Below, in pieces: positions 52,800 to 62,741 of a stretch of 64,000 nucleotides of DNA; within the stretch, counting starts at the first letter, position 1; each line of letters opens with the position of its first letter. Origin of the DNA: Bacteroidaceae bacterium (GTDB lineage: Bacteria; Bacteroidota; Bacteroidia; Bacteroidales; Bacteroidaceae). The notes under the pieces are model-generated. The model saw only the letters and a list, made by a program, of their open reading frames with translations. It searched no databases and was not told where the DNA came from. The translations under genes were made by a program, and so were the position numbers. The DNA lies in NCBI GenBank assembly GCA_902362375.1, contig CABIVS010000014.1, forward strand, positions 1 through 64,000, given 5' to 3'.

Positions 52800-53513
52800 T
52801 TATTGATTGATTTTACTTCTTTTTTTAAATTCTCTACGTTGTAATAAAGGCCATTTCAGTTTGTTCCAGGCAAATCCGATAAGAAACAGGACAACGAACA
52901 GACCGATGGATAAGATAATAGCTTTCCAGTTGAGCGCCTCTTCGGTGGCAGCATAGGTCGTTTTCCCATTGACAGTGGTCAGTAGTCCGAGGATGCAGAT
53001 GAATAAGCTGACAAGGAAATGAACTTCCAACCGGAGATCGTCTTCGGGTACAAGATACTTCATCAACCGGCTTAACAATGGGATGGCGATAACCACTGTC
53101 CCTGCTAGTGACCAGGCTGTCACTGAAAAGTCTACGCCAGGTAACCGGAAGATAGCTTCTGTGAGATAGTAGAATAATACGGGGAAAAGCAACAAGCTGG
53201 GATACCAGCGAAGTAATTCCGCCCACCATACATTTTTCTTGCCATAAAGTCCGCGCAGGAAAGCCACGCAATAGCCGAAGCAGAGTGCTGACTCAAGCGT
53301 TATGATAATAGCCATGTTTTGCAATGCTTCCGTGTTCTGCAGATAATCAGCAATCTGTGTCTTTGACTGGAGAATAGCATACTGCCAGGTGCCGGCCACA
53401 AAAAGACCGGCAATCAGGCTGTATATTACGGTTTGCCAAAGTTTCCAGAAACTGAGTTTGAAACTGCAGTTAATCACGATAAACAGCATTAATATGTGAA
53501 TGATTAACTCCAT
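52800..53513 (-). CDS. hmuT: Polytopic membrane protein, HmuT position
   Basis: A 237-residue protein with about seven membrane segments and almost no soluble loops. By order it is HmuT of the hmuYRSTUV locus. Short spacing (6 bases after the HmuS gene) marks it as part of the operon. The fold and role are unknown; a heme or porphyrin permease is possible but not shown by any motif. Confidence 0.8.
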   Translation of the reverse strand: MELIIHILMLFIVINCSFKLSFWKLWQTVIYSLIAGLFVAGTWQYAILQSKTQIADYLQNTEALQNMAIIITLESALCFGYCVAFLRGLYGKKNVWWAELLRWYPSLLLFPVLFYYLTEAIFRLPGVDFSVTAWSLAGTVVIAIPLLSRLMKYLVPEDDLRLEVHFLVSLFICILGLLTTVNGKTTYAATEEALNWKAIILSIGLFVVLFLIGFAWNKLKWPLLQRREFKKRSKINQ

Positions 53514-53519
53514 ATTACA

Positions 53520-56500
53520 TTACTTTTTCCGTTTCTTTTTAAGTATTAGCAACATGACAACAAATGCTACCAGAACAATACCTGCGATAAGGCCTCCATT
53601 CAAAGAGTTTTGCTCTTCCTGTGCCCCTTGTACGGCATCGCTCGATTGTTTCTTCAATACCATGCCTCCTTTGGTCGCTTCTCCGTCCAAGGTGGCTTGT
53701 TTCATTTGTTTCAGTTCCTTGTTGTAGTTGGCTGCGGTTTGCGCATCTACTTGAGAGGCGATGAACTGCTGTAATTTGGCATTGTCTCCGGTAAATCCGC
53801 TGCCCGAAGGACCGAACTGTCTGACAAGGTCTGTATGCAGCTTGGCAATATTGGAGAGTTGCTCCGGAGAGGCTTTCCAATATCCTTTGCGGGCAGTTTC
53901 CATCATCACGGCAGTCACTTCCTGTAAAGCTGCGGGATTCTGTTTTTCAAAGAAGTCTTTTACATTCAGTTTGTATTTGTCTTTGACATATACATCATAT
54001 ATGTTATCCCAAAGTTCCTTGTCGATAGCAGTAGGTTTCATCACATTCCAGCCATACGTATTCGTTACAGTCTGGGCAACCTCGCTTGCAGCAGAAGAAC
54101 CGCCTTTCATTTTCTCTTTGATATAGGTAGGATTCAGAATCGTTGTACGGCTTTCTACACCGACTGCTTCTTTAAGTTCCTGCATTTTCATGTTGTTGCG
54201 GTTCCGGTAGTCGCTAAGATAAGCGTCCGGGTCTTTACCCGTAACATTGCGTACGGCAAGATTCATACCTCCCATAAATTCATATACGTGGTCGAGGCTC
54301 AATGCTCCCCAAGTGTTGCTTTGGCGGGGCTGAACGACCACATCAGTACTGTTCAATGCTGCTTCAAAAGCAAATTTCTGAAAGACTTCCCAGTGTTTTT
54401 CGTCACCGTAGAAGGCTCCCATATTGTTGAGGTAAGTATCTGCAATTTCCGATTCACTTTCCCAACGGTCGCCGGATTCCACCATTCCTTGAATTCCTGT
54501 ACCATACATGCCATTAGCACCTCCGAATACTCGGAAAGAAGCCATTTCGCGTGCATCTTTCGGACTGACACCTTTTTCGGTCAACACTCTTTCAGCTTCT
54601 ACCACACTGGCGGCTACCTGATTTTCAAACTTGTCATCTCTCGCTGCCGCAGCCATTTCTACTGCGCGGTTAATCAGGAAGAGGCGGGAAGCGGCGATAT
54701 CACGGAGTTGTCCGGAAGTCTGGACTACTACGTCGATACGCGGACGTCCCAGTTCGGCTGAAGGAATCAGTTTTAGATCACTGACACGACCGAATGCATC
54801 ACGAACAGGTTCTACTCCCAGCATATACAGTACTTGAGCAATAGTAGCCCCACCGGTTTCTATAAATTCGGAAGACCAGAGAGTATAACTCACTTTACGT
54901 GGAATTGAATCATTGTGACGTTGCTTGTAAGTATCAATCGTTTGTTTGGCTAAAGCGATACCTTTTTCCCAAGCGGATTCTGTAGGAGTTGCTTCGGCAT
55001 TGATAGCATACATATTACGTCCGGTTGGTAAAGCATTCGGATTAGCAATCGGATCACCTCCGGGAGTAGGAGCGGTGTATCCACCTTCCAATGCATTCAT
55101 CAGACTGCTTAACTCTTTTTCGGGACTTGTCAGAAGTGCGTTCTTGTAGTTGCCTACATTCTTGATTGTACGTTCTACTTCAGCGATGGCAAGTGCCAGT
55201 TCGATTTCTTCTTTATTGTATTCTTTCGGAGCTTTTCCCATAGCGGCCATCATGGCAGCCATACCTTGAGGTTTTTCTTTATTAGCTTTCATTCCGGCTT
55301 CCATTTTCTTCAATGCTTCCGGACTTGCTCCCATAGACTTAGCCATTTTCATAGCTTTTTTAGGATCCATGTTGGCGCCCATTTTCTTCATAGCCTCTTT
55401 CATGCTTTCGGGCATTTGACCATGAGGAGAACCCTCTTTAGAGACAGATGCCGGATGTCCTTTACCAGCTTTCTTTTCATCGGATTGTTCACTCTTTGCC
55501 GATGCAGCCATCATCATTGCCATCATACCTTTCGGAGCATTGCGGTCTGCCTCTATTTGACGAGCCTTGGCTAGTTCCTGTGCGGTGATACCGGCTGTAC
55601 GACAAATCAGTTCATCTGTGGCCAGTGCAGGATTAGCGAGCAACTTTTCTACCAGATGGCGAGCAGGAGTCAAGTACTGTTGTGTAAAGAGGCTGCGATG
55701 CTTGCTAACAGCATCTGTCGCTTTACCACGTTGCTTGTCAAGAGCCAGCAGACTGTATGCGATAGGTTCTGTAGCCATTGCATAGACGGAAGAAGTGATC
55801 CGTTCCGTTTCATAAGGAACTCCCATAGTGTAGAGTTGTCCGGTGATTTTTTCGGTAGCCAGTTCTTCTGCGAAGTTTTCTACACGGGCGATTTCATCTT
55901 CCGTATATGGCTTGTTAGCAATGCTATCCAAACCTAAATCACGGTGAATTCCCATTTTCACAGTCAGCGTTTTGACAGCTAATGATTCCTGATCTTTATT
56001 CTCTTTGTGAGAGTTATTGTAAATCTTGATTTTTTCCATCAGCTCCCGATAAATGCCGCGTACACTGCTTTCAAGGAAAGGCGGAGTGAGGTATGACTGT
56101 ATGGTGGCATACGAACGGCGTTTAGCCATCATTCCTTCACCAACATTACCAATAGAGTAGATATAGAAGTGCGGAACTGCTCCAACCAGGCGATCCGGCC
56201 AGTCGTTGCTGCACAATGCCACTTGTTTTCTGGGAGTAAATTCAAGACTTCCGTGTGTACCGAAATGGATCAGTGCGTCAGCCTTGAAACCATGTTGCAT
56301 CCACAGATAGGAAGCAATATAAGTATGAGGAGGAGCCATATTAGTGCCATGAATCACTTGGAAGGAGTTGTCTCCGCTTCCGGCGGCATTTTGTGGCATT
56401 AAGACTACATTCCCGAATTGCAGACGAGCAATACCCAATTTACCGTCGTTGGTCGCCATATAGTTGCCGGGGAATTCGCCGAAAGCATCCACCACTTCCT

Positions 56501-57866
56501 GATATTTTTCAGGGCGGAGTGACTCTTTCACCCAACTTTCATATTGATCTTTGGTGATAAGTTCGGGATGCCCTTTTTGCATAAAGTCATTAAAGGCTCC
56601 CTCTGCGTAAGAGTTGAACACAGAGCCTTGAGCCTGTATCATTTTACCCAGTTCTTCAGCATTTGCAGGCAGGCCGGATATGTTGTAACCTTCCTGTTTC
56701 ATGCGGACTAGAAGATTGTATAGGGAAGGAACCACCTCCATACCGGCAGCGGTCAATGCATTTTGCCCCGGACCTTTATAATAGTAGATAGCTACCTTCT
56801 TCTCGCTGTTCGGCTTAGTATCCAGATTCAAATAATTGTTGATTGTGGATACGAAAGTCTTCAAGCGTTCGGGTACTGCATACGAATGGCGCAATCCTTC
56901 TTCATCCTCATATTGTGCAAAGAGAGCGAAAGGACGGATGGCACCGTCAATTTCCGGAGTCACGATACTTTGTGACATAAATCCTCCTGCCATTCCCATC
57001 GGATCTTTCTCCCATTCATCTACCAGACTGTTGATGGTGAGTGGAGCAAACAAGAGGATGTTCTTAGTTTTCAGATAATCCACCATTTTGTCTCCCATGC
57101 GTCCGTGTGCCATGTTGATGATTGCGTCGGGCTGCACTTCGTCAATGAACGACATAAATTTCGTCATTGACTGAACCGGATAAACATTGTAACCTTCTTT
57201 TTCAAGAGCCTCAATAAGTCCGGTGGCATCAGCCATTTGTCCGGTTATCATGATTTTACGTGCCCCTTCTTTATAAAGACGGTTGTCCTTCATGAATTTC
57301 TCATAATCTGCTACGGTGAGGAACTCCAGTTCATCATCCGGGTTGGTGAGTCCGGCGTGATAGAGCATGTCGCTGGGTCTTTCTGCCGGGTCTTCCACTT
57401 CCGGTATGGAAGAGATTTTACCGTCAATAGCTTTACGGATATAATTCAGCATATTCCGGTAGTTGGTCTTTCCTCCGTTGGTCAGATAACCTCGTATCAG
57501 ATTCTGTTGTACGCTGTCCAGATTACAAATGTTGTTGGCCGGGTTGGTAGCCATGGAAGTATATACAGGAATACCTTTGTCGGCAGCCTGTTGTATCTGT
57601 TGACGTTGTTCCTCAACGATACGCAGACCCATTCCGTTGATGAATACCATGTCGTAACCGGTCAGACGGTCGAGGTTGTCGAGCGATACTTCACTGAGTT
57701 TGATGGATGAATTGTCGTTGGCTTTCGATATACTTCCCTGCTGTATGGTCTGGAAGTTGATGAAAGCAATCTTTGTAGGACTGAACCAGGTATTCCATAC
57801 GGATATCCCTATCAGAGCTGCAGCAACGATGCATACACCTAAGATGATTTTACTTTTCTTTTTCAT
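53520..57866 (-). CDS. hmuS: CobN/chelatase-H-like heme protein HmuS
   Basis: A 1448-residue membrane-anchored relative of the large CobN/BchH chelatase subunit. There is one membrane helix at each end (about residues 6-24 and 1418-1441), so most of the chain lies in the periplasm or outside the inner membrane. Conserved chelatase stretches include THGSLEFTPRKQVAL, LMPQNAAGSGDN and FGGANGMYGTGIQ. No D or I ATPase subunits are encoded here. In heme operons it has been proposed to remove or insert iron in heme; the direction is not readable here. A Met/Lys/Ala-rich insert (about residues 774-880) splits the chain. Confidence 0.92.
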   Translation of the reverse strand: MKKKSKIILGVCIVAAALIGISVWNTWFSPTKIAFINFQTIQQGSISKANDNSSIKLSEVSLDNLDRLTGYDMVFINGMGLRIVEEQRQQIQQAADKGIPVYTSMATNPANNICNLDSVQQNLIRGYLTNGGKTNYRNMLNYIRKAIDGKISSIPEVEDPAERPSDMLYHAGLTNPDDELEFLTVADYEKFMKDNRLYKEGARKIMITGQMADATGLIEALEKEGYNVYPVQSMTKFMSFIDEVQPDAIINMAHGRMGDKMVDYLKTKNILLFAPLTINSLVDEWEKDPMGMAGGFMSQSIVTPEIDGAIRPFALFAQYEDEEGLRHSYAVPERLKTFVSTINNYLNLDTKPNSEKKVAIYYYKGPGQNALTAAGMEVVPSLYNLLVRMKQEGYNISGLPANAEELGKMIQAQGSVFNSYAEGAFNDFMQKGHPELITKDQYESWVKESLRPEKYQEVVDAFGEFPGNYMATNDGKLGIARLQFGNVVLMPQNAAGSGDNSFQVIHGTNMAPPHTYIASYLWMQHGFKADALIHFGTHGSLEFTPRKQVALCSNDWPDRLVGAVPHFYIYSIGNVGEGMMAKRRSYATIQSYLTPPFLESSVRGIYRELMEKIKIYNNSHKENKDQESLAVKTLTVKMGIHRDLGLDSIANKPYTEDEIARVENFAEELATEKITGQLYTMGVPYETERITSSVYAMATEPIAYSLLALDKQRGKATDAVSKHRSLFTQQYLTPARHLVEKLLANPALATDELICRTAGITAQELAKARQIEADRNAPKGMMAMMMAASAKSEQSDEKKAGKGHPASVSKEGSPHGQMPESMKEAMKKMGANMDPKKAMKMAKSMGASPEALKKMEAGMKANKEKPQGMAAMMAAMGKAPKEYNKEEIELALAIAEVERTIKNVGNYKNALLTSPEKELSSLMNALEGGYTAPTPGGDPIANPNALPTGRNMYAINAEATPTESAWEKGIALAKQTIDTYKQRHNDSIPRKVSYTLWSSEFIETGGATIAQVLYMLGVEPVRDAFGRVSDLKLIPSAELGRPRIDVVVQTSGQLRDIAASRLFLINRAVEMAAAARDDKFENQVAASVVEAERVLTEKGVSPKDAREMASFRVFGGANGMYGTGIQGMVESGDRWESESEIADTYLNNMGAFYGDEKHWEVFQKFAFEAALNSTDVVVQPRQSNTWGALSLDHVYEFMGGMNLAVRNVTGKDPDAYLSDYRNRNNMKMQELKEAVGVESRTTILNPTYIKEKMKGGSSAASEVAQTVTNTYGWNVMKPTAIDKELWDNIYDVYVKDKYKLNVKDFFEKQNPAALQEVTAVMMETARKGYWKASPEQLSNIAKLHTDLVRQFGPSGSGFTGDNAKLQQFIASQVDAQTAANYNKELKQMKQATLDGEATKGGMVLKKQSSDAVQGAQEEQNSLNGGLIAGIVLVAFVVMLLILKKKRKK

Positions 57867-57904
57867 TTCTCTTATTTTTAGCTTTGTATGTAGTTTTATC
57901 TTTT

Positions 57905-60052
57905 TTATTTTTTGAAGAACCTGTCTACGTCTAATGCAAGTCCGATGGAGAAGTTGGTTCCCCGGGTATAAGGAGAGTTTGCGTCATAATAGCTCGGAAC
58001 ATAATTAAATATGTTGTTGACGGCCATATTCAGGCTGACTCCTTTCCAGATCCCTTGTGTCAACGTCAGGTTCCACATCGTATATCCCGGATAAGTCACT
58101 CCGGTAGTCCCTTCATCCGGATTATTGCCCACATATTTATTGGTTTCTACTTTGGATAACGCACGTCCGTTCAGGGAAAGATTGAATTGATAATTATCCC
58201 ATGATTTGCCGTATTCGATACGTGCGGTCGCTGAATGTGGGCGGGTACTGGAGAATTTCATTTGTCCGTCGCGCATAAACTCGTGGAGGTATCCGTAAGA
58301 AACACGTATTCCCAGACCACAAGGATATTTGGCGGAGGCGTTGATATCTACACCAGCGATGTCTACTTTCTCTGTATTGATATATAGCTGTGCCCATCTT
58401 CCGTCAGTGTCGCGGAATGAAGTCAGGTCGATCCGGTCATTGACAAGGTTGTAATATCCCGAAACGGTAAAATTGTAACGGTTCTTGGTATATTCCGCCG
58501 AGAGCGAGAAGTTATGGCTCGTTTCCGATTTCAGGTCGGGATTACCATAAATCATCATGGCATTTGCCATGTCGAAGTTCATATACATTTCTTTGAGGGT
58601 AGGAGAGCGGAATCCCTGTGAGTATGAACCACGGAGGGAGCAGTTGGCTATTTTGTACATCAATCCGATGTGCGGAGATATATGACGCACGTTAGATTGT
58701 GAGAAATAGTCGAAACGTACCCCGCTGATTACGTTGAAATGTTCGGTCGGGTTCCAGTCGAACTGTCCGAATGCATCTGCCGAGTGCATGGTATAACTTC
58801 CATTGTTGGTGAATTGATAAGACAATAGATAGTCACGCATATAATCTCCTCCTACGGTCAGAATGTTTTTATCGTTGAAGGTGTAATTGTAGAGTGCGCG
58901 TACGCTATGTTGCACATTGCTGTAATCGCGGACATCGTATTTGTATGAGGTCAGATAATCACTTTTATCATATTGGTCGAATGTATAGGCAACTTCCAGA
59001 TTACTCATGATGTTGAAATCATAGTTGGCTTTCAGACCTCCGCTGAAATCACGATAACGGTCTTTGCTGTCTCCGGTCTTATCCCGTTCGCGGAAATAAT
59101 AACCTCCGCGTGCAGTCAGTTTCAACTGTTCAATCGGTCTGTAAACAAGACGTTCTTTCACATTCCATGTGCGGTTTCCGAAGATGGTTGTCACATCTCC
59201 TTCCGGTACGTCGTAAGAATCGGACATTGTGTGTTGCACATTCGTCTGGCTGTTGAATTTACCGGCTTTGAAACTGAAAGTTCCGCCATATCGTTGGTCG
59301 TTATGTTCACCGAAGCGGCTGTTTACATTTAAATTCCATGGGTCCTCGGAATCACGGGTGATGATGTTGATTACGCCACCTACTGCACTGGAACCATAGA
59401 GAGTAGAGGCAGCACCTTTTACAATCTCTACCCGTTCCACGTTGTCGAGGTTCAATCGGTTGTAGTCGACGTTGTTTAAAGTTTCCCCTGCCAGACGTTC
59501 ACCATCTACCAGAAAGAGTACAGAGTTTCCTCCGAATCCCTGCATATTGATTGAAACCTGCTGATCCATTGAATAGGAAAATTCAATGCCCGGCAGTTCC
59601 GATTGTAATAATTGTCCTACGTTGGTTGCATCTACCTTCTTAATATCGTCTGCTGTGATTACACGAGTGATGATAGGAGCATCTTTCAGTAATTTGGGAG
59701 TACGTGTACCTGTGACAACCACTGTTCCCAGATCAAACTGATCTTCCGACAAGCGGAAACTTAGTCTTTTCTCTTTCCCTACAGTCAGTCTTTTTTCTTG
59801 TGGTTGATAGCCTACATACGAGGCGGTGATGAGGTATGTACCGGTTCCGGGGAGTTGTAATGTATATGTTCCGTCGACGGATGTGACGGTTCCGGTTCCT
59901 TTACCTTTGATGGAAATCGTTGCACCGGGGAGAGGTTCCCCTTCTGTATCAGTAACACGTCCGCTGATGTGATAAGTTGAGTGTTGTGCTAATGTGGTGC
60001 AAGTTGCTATAAATGAAAAAAGCAATAATGATATTATAAATGTAGGTTTCAT
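57905..60052 (-). CDS. hmuR: TonB-dependent heme receptor HmuR
   Basis: A 715-residue outer-membrane receptor. After the signal peptide (about 1-23) comes a carboxypeptidase-like beta domain (HISGRVTDTEGEPLPGATIS, residues about 27-110), a plug (about 125-230, with ending GVINIITRD) and a 22-strand barrel ending in Phe-Lys-Lys. The heme-receptor motif NPDL is present in YGNPDLKSETS, just after a Met-rich stretch. It takes heme from HmuY and brings it in with TonB energy. Its ATG overlaps the HmuY stop (4 bases). Confidence 0.93.
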   Translation of the reverse strand: MKPTFIISLLLFSFIATCTTLAQHSTYHISGRVTDTEGEPLPGATISIKGKGTGTVTSVDGTYTLQLPGTGTYLITASYVGYQPQEKRLTVGKEKRLSFRLSEDQFDLGTVVVTGTRTPKLLKDAPIITRVITADDIKKVDATNVGQLLQSELPGIEFSYSMDQQVSINMQGFGGNSVLFLVDGERLAGETLNNVDYNRLNLDNVERVEIVKGAASTLYGSSAVGGVINIITRDSEDPWNLNVNSRFGEHNDQRYGGTFSFKAGKFNSQTNVQHTMSDSYDVPEGDVTTIFGNRTWNVKERLVYRPIEQLKLTARGGYYFRERDKTGDSKDRYRDFSGGLKANYDFNIMSNLEVAYTFDQYDKSDYLTSYKYDVRDYSNVQHSVRALYNYTFNDKNILTVGGDYMRDYLLSYQFTNNGSYTMHSADAFGQFDWNPTEHFNVISGVRFDYFSQSNVRHISPHIGLMYKIANCSLRGSYSQGFRSPTLKEMYMNFDMANAMMIYGNPDLKSETSHNFSLSAEYTKNRYNFTVSGYYNLVNDRIDLTSFRDTDGRWAQLYINTEKVDIAGVDINASAKYPCGLGIRVSYGYLHEFMRDGQMKFSSTRPHSATARIEYGKSWDNYQFNLSLNGRALSKVETNKYVGNNPDEGTTGVTYPGYTMWNLTLTQGIWKGVSLNMAVNNIFNYVPSYYDANSPYTRGTNFSIGLALDVDRFFKK

Positions 60053-60732
60053 TCTTGTTGATTGGTTTCATTGTTGTTGTCCTCGAACTCAAGCGGATAC
60101 TGGAAATCGAAGTCAATATATCCTTTTATACCTCTGGCATTCATGTAGTTGGTAAAACGGATTGCTGCGTATGTATTGTCTTTCAAACGTATCAAAAAAA
60201 CTTGGTTTGACATGGTGTATACCGGAGGCATCGTTGCGGTATTAACGTCCAGCCAGCCGGAAAGAACAGCATTACGGTAAGACTCTGTGTAGATAATGTT
60301 TCCGTCCATCATGCCCGACATGTCAATGGCTATTTTATCGGTTGTCCATTCATCTTCTACAAAATCTTCCGCTTTAGGCAGTTTACCTGTTGCTTTAAAC
60401 TCGTCGATACTTGTGTAAGTTGTTTTGTAGGCAGCACCCTCGTTGGTTTTTATATCATAACGATGAATAGCGAAATCCCATTTTTCAGGAATTTGACTCT
60501 CATATTCCTCTCCGATTTTAACGGTGCTAACCGTACGCTCCGAAAGGTTAATGTAGGCCCATTCTGTATATTCAACAGTCTTGACTTGTGAAAAGCTATT
60601 CTCCTTGATTTCCATCTCCGTTTCGATGGGGGCATCATAAATATTTTCAAATATTCCATTACAAGCAGAGAGCGACATTGCCGCTCCCAGTACTATAGTA
60701 TATTTGAAAATAGCGTTCCTGCTTCTTTTCAT
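60049..60732 (-). CDS. hmuY: Heme-binding lipoprotein HmuY
   Basis: A 227-residue surface lipoprotein (lipobox SLSAC, Cys near residue 24) that captures heme and passes it to HmuR. The C-terminal strand region YAAIRFTNYMNARGIKGYID is the HmuY hallmark. P. gingivalis HmuY binds heme with two His; here the chain has a single His (H90). Several Met lie in the expected ligand regions (M138, M141, M142, M168, M174), as in other Bacteroidales homologues that use Met pairs. It precedes hmuR with translational coupling. Confidence 0.92.
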   Translation of the reverse strand: MKRSRNAIFKYTIVLGAAMSLSACNGIFENIYDAPIETEMEIKENSFSQVKTVEYTEWAYINLSERTVSTVKIGEEYESQIPEKWDFAIHRYDIKTNEGAAYKTTYTSIDEFKATGKLPKAEDFVEDEWTTDKIAIDMSGMMDGNIIYTESYRNAVLSGWLDVNTATMPPVYTMSNQVFLIRLKDNTYAAIRFTNYMNARGIKGYIDFDFQYPLEFEDNNNETNQQE

Positions 60733-60747
60733 TGCTTATTTAATCGT

Positions 60748-61644
60748 TTATTGTGCGCTGTTAGTATTGCTTCCAGTAAAATCTGCTGTAATGTCCCATG
60801 GCATATTTCCCGGTTTAAAAACTATAGTAATAGTAGTTGTTCCGTCTGACTTAACAGTACCACTTAAACTCGTACCGGTGATTGCCAGAATTTCTCCTGT
60901 GGTCTTTTGGGTGTCTGCTTCAAAGCTATCGATATTGAGTGAGTAACTACCGTCGTTTGCTTTAGTAACATTTACTCCCTTTACGGTGAACTTTTCAAAA
61001 TAATTCATAGAACCACTTGTGTTATTGAAGCCGCTAATTGTAACATCTACTGTACTGCCTGTTGGGTTTTCGATGATAACTTTGCAATCCTCAGTAGATT
61101 CAGTGGTATTTCCTCCTGAAATAGTGACTGAAAGAGATAAATTAGTTTGGTATTTATAAGTATCTTTTATATAATAACCAACAGGAGTTTCTCCTTGTAT
61201 GAAATCAATCTCCATTTTTCCCATAGGTACAGGAATATCAACATTGGCTTTCAAACTTAACACTTTAGAACCATCTACACTACCTTCTAATGTGTAGTCG
61301 TAGCTACCGCCTGTGCTGCCGCCCATAGACATGGCAACTTCACCGGAACCGCTGAAAGATTTATTAGAAGAAAGTTTTAAATTATTCAGAGTGAAATCTC
61401 CGGATCCGGATTTATATACCAAATTGATGGTACCATCTTCGTTGGCAGTGATTGTTGCAGTGGATTCATCCCCCAACAAATAATCAGAGAACATATTGCA
61501 TGCGCCGACTGAATAACCTTTATAAGCTCCTGCTATTTCTTTGGCAAGATTAGATTCATCGTCGTCGTTGTCGCTACAAGAAACGAAAGTAGAAGAAAGA
61601 GATAGTGCCATAAGGGCAACCATCCAAAAGTTTAAGATTTTCAT
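60748..61644 (-). CDS. Calycin-like lipoprotein heading the hmu operon
   Basis: A 298-residue lipoprotein (lipobox STFVSC) with two calycin-like beta-barrel repeats. The first begins AGAYKGYSVGACNMFSDYLLG and the second includes LNIDSFEADTQKTTGEILAI (core GTSLSGTVKSDGTTTI). Calycin folds bind small hydrophobic ligands; heme or porphyrin is an attractive guess from the operon. It is the first gene after the promoter at 61686-61693 and lies 15 bases before hmuY. P. gingivalis hmuYRSTUV starts with hmuY and has no such protein. Confidence 0.85.
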   Translation of the reverse strand: MKILNFWMVALMALSLSSTFVSCSDNDDDESNLAKEIAGAYKGYSVGACNMFSDYLLGDESTATITANEDGTINLVYKSGSGDFTLNNLKLSSNKSFSGSGEVAMSMGGSTGGSYDYTLEGSVDGSKVLSLKANVDIPVPMGKMEIDFIQGETPVGYYIKDTYKYQTNLSLSVTISGGNTTESTEDCKVIIENPTGSTVDVTISGFNNTSGSMNYFEKFTVKGVNVTKANDGSYSLNIDSFEADTQKTTGEILAITGTSLSGTVKSDGTTTITIVFKPGNMPWDITADFTGSNTNSAQ

Positions 61645-61685
61645 ACTTAATTTTGATAGATAATGATTAATTAAATTTCCAGCTG

Positions 61686-61693
61686 CAAAGTTA
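61686..61693 (-). promoter_or_regulatory. Promoter -7 box of the hmu operon
   Basis: TAACTTTG on the minus strand, about 42 bases before the ATG at 61644. No obvious Fur-like palindrome overlaps it. Confidence 0.6.
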
Positions 61694-61787
61694 CAGGGAT
61701 ATATATACAGGGGAAATACCTAAAAGAAATGAAAAAATGAAAGGGCTTTAATTATAAGTAGGTATTGGGAGGAGTGGTTTAACTCGT

Positions 61788-61795
61788 TATTTTTG
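61788..61795 (+). promoter_or_regulatory. Promoter -7 box, membrane protein gene at 61842
   Basis: TATTTTTG on the plus strand. ATTG 20 bases upstream is a partial -33. It is divergent from the hmu promoter. Confidence 0.5.
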
Positions 61796-61841
61796 CAGTC
61801 TTTTACTAAATTGATGATTAAAAACTCAAAATAAGAAGAAA

Positions 61842-62723
61842 ATGAAAGGTGGTTACAGTAGAAAAAGTGTATTGACAGGGATTACTTCTTTCCTGATTGT
61901 ATTGTTTACTATGCCGTTGGGGCATGCATTAATGATTTTTATGGAGCATGTGCTCTCATCCACAGCTCTTCACTATGCGGCTTTCACGATGGGAGCAGCA
62001 GGTCTGGTGATGGTGATTATTGGAGTGTTTGCAAAAGGAGATACACGACAGACGTTATGGGGATTATTCGGAGGACTACTCTTCTGGACCGGATGGATAG
62101 AGTTTATCTACGTATATTATGCACATCGTTATGAAGTGCAACCATTGCTGAACGCTGCCGGTGAAGTCGTGACAAAACCGGAATATTTAATTATGCCTTC
62201 CTCCTTCGGCTTTTGGGTGATGTTTATGCTGATTTACATTTTCAGTATAAAAAGCGGATGCGACTTCTTTACCTATCTTCAAAAAGTCTTTTTCCGTAAG
62301 AGTACCACCACGATTGTAGTACGGCCGATGACACGTCATACCTCGATTGTTACTTTTATGGAGTTAAATCTCATCATGTGGACGAGCTATCTCGTGCTAC
62401 TCTTCTGTTATGATGAGAATTTTGTCGGCGAGCATAGTCCTGTTACTGCTATAGTTGCTTTCGGCTGTCTGGCAGGTTCGTTTTTTATGTTTAAACGCCT
62501 GTTGAAAATCACTCAATGGGGATATGCCATGCGCTTTTCTATTGCTACGGTAGTAGTGTTCTGGACTTTTGTAGAAGTATTGGGACGCTGGAATATCTTT
62601 CATGAAATATGGGTAGAACCAATGGCATATACGACAGAGATGATTACGATACTTTTGGCTTTCTTTGTTCTGTTGGCATTTCTGTTCTACCAGTCTGCTA
62701 AAAAGAAGAATAGTCATAACTAA
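61842..62723 (+). CDS. Polytopic membrane protein of unknown function
   Basis: A 293-residue protein with about seven or eight membrane segments. Histidines occur in or near helices (GHALMIFMEHVL; STALHYAAF; YAHRYEV; NIFHEIW), which would fit heme, copper or quinone binding, but no family motif is recognised. It is divergent from the heme operon and lies upstream of a zinc-type CDF exporter, so a role in metal or heme handling is conceivable. The C-terminus is a short basic tail. Confidence 0.75.
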   Translation: MKGGYSRKSVLTGITSFLIVLFTMPLGHALMIFMEHVLSSTALHYAAFTMGAAGLVMVIIGVFAKGDTRQTLWGLFGGLLFWTGWIEFIYVYYAHRYEVQPLLNAAGEVVTKPEYLIMPSSFGFWVMFMLIYIFSIKSGCDFFTYLQKVFFRKSTTTIVVRPMTRHTSIVTFMELNLIMWTSYLVLLFCYDENFVGEHSPVTAIVAFGCLAGSFFMFKRLLKITQWGYAMRFSIATVVVFWTFVEVLGRWNIFHEIWVEPMAYTTEMITILLAFFVLLAFLFYQSAKKKNSHN

Positions 62724-62741
62724 AATATAGAATCAGAAATT

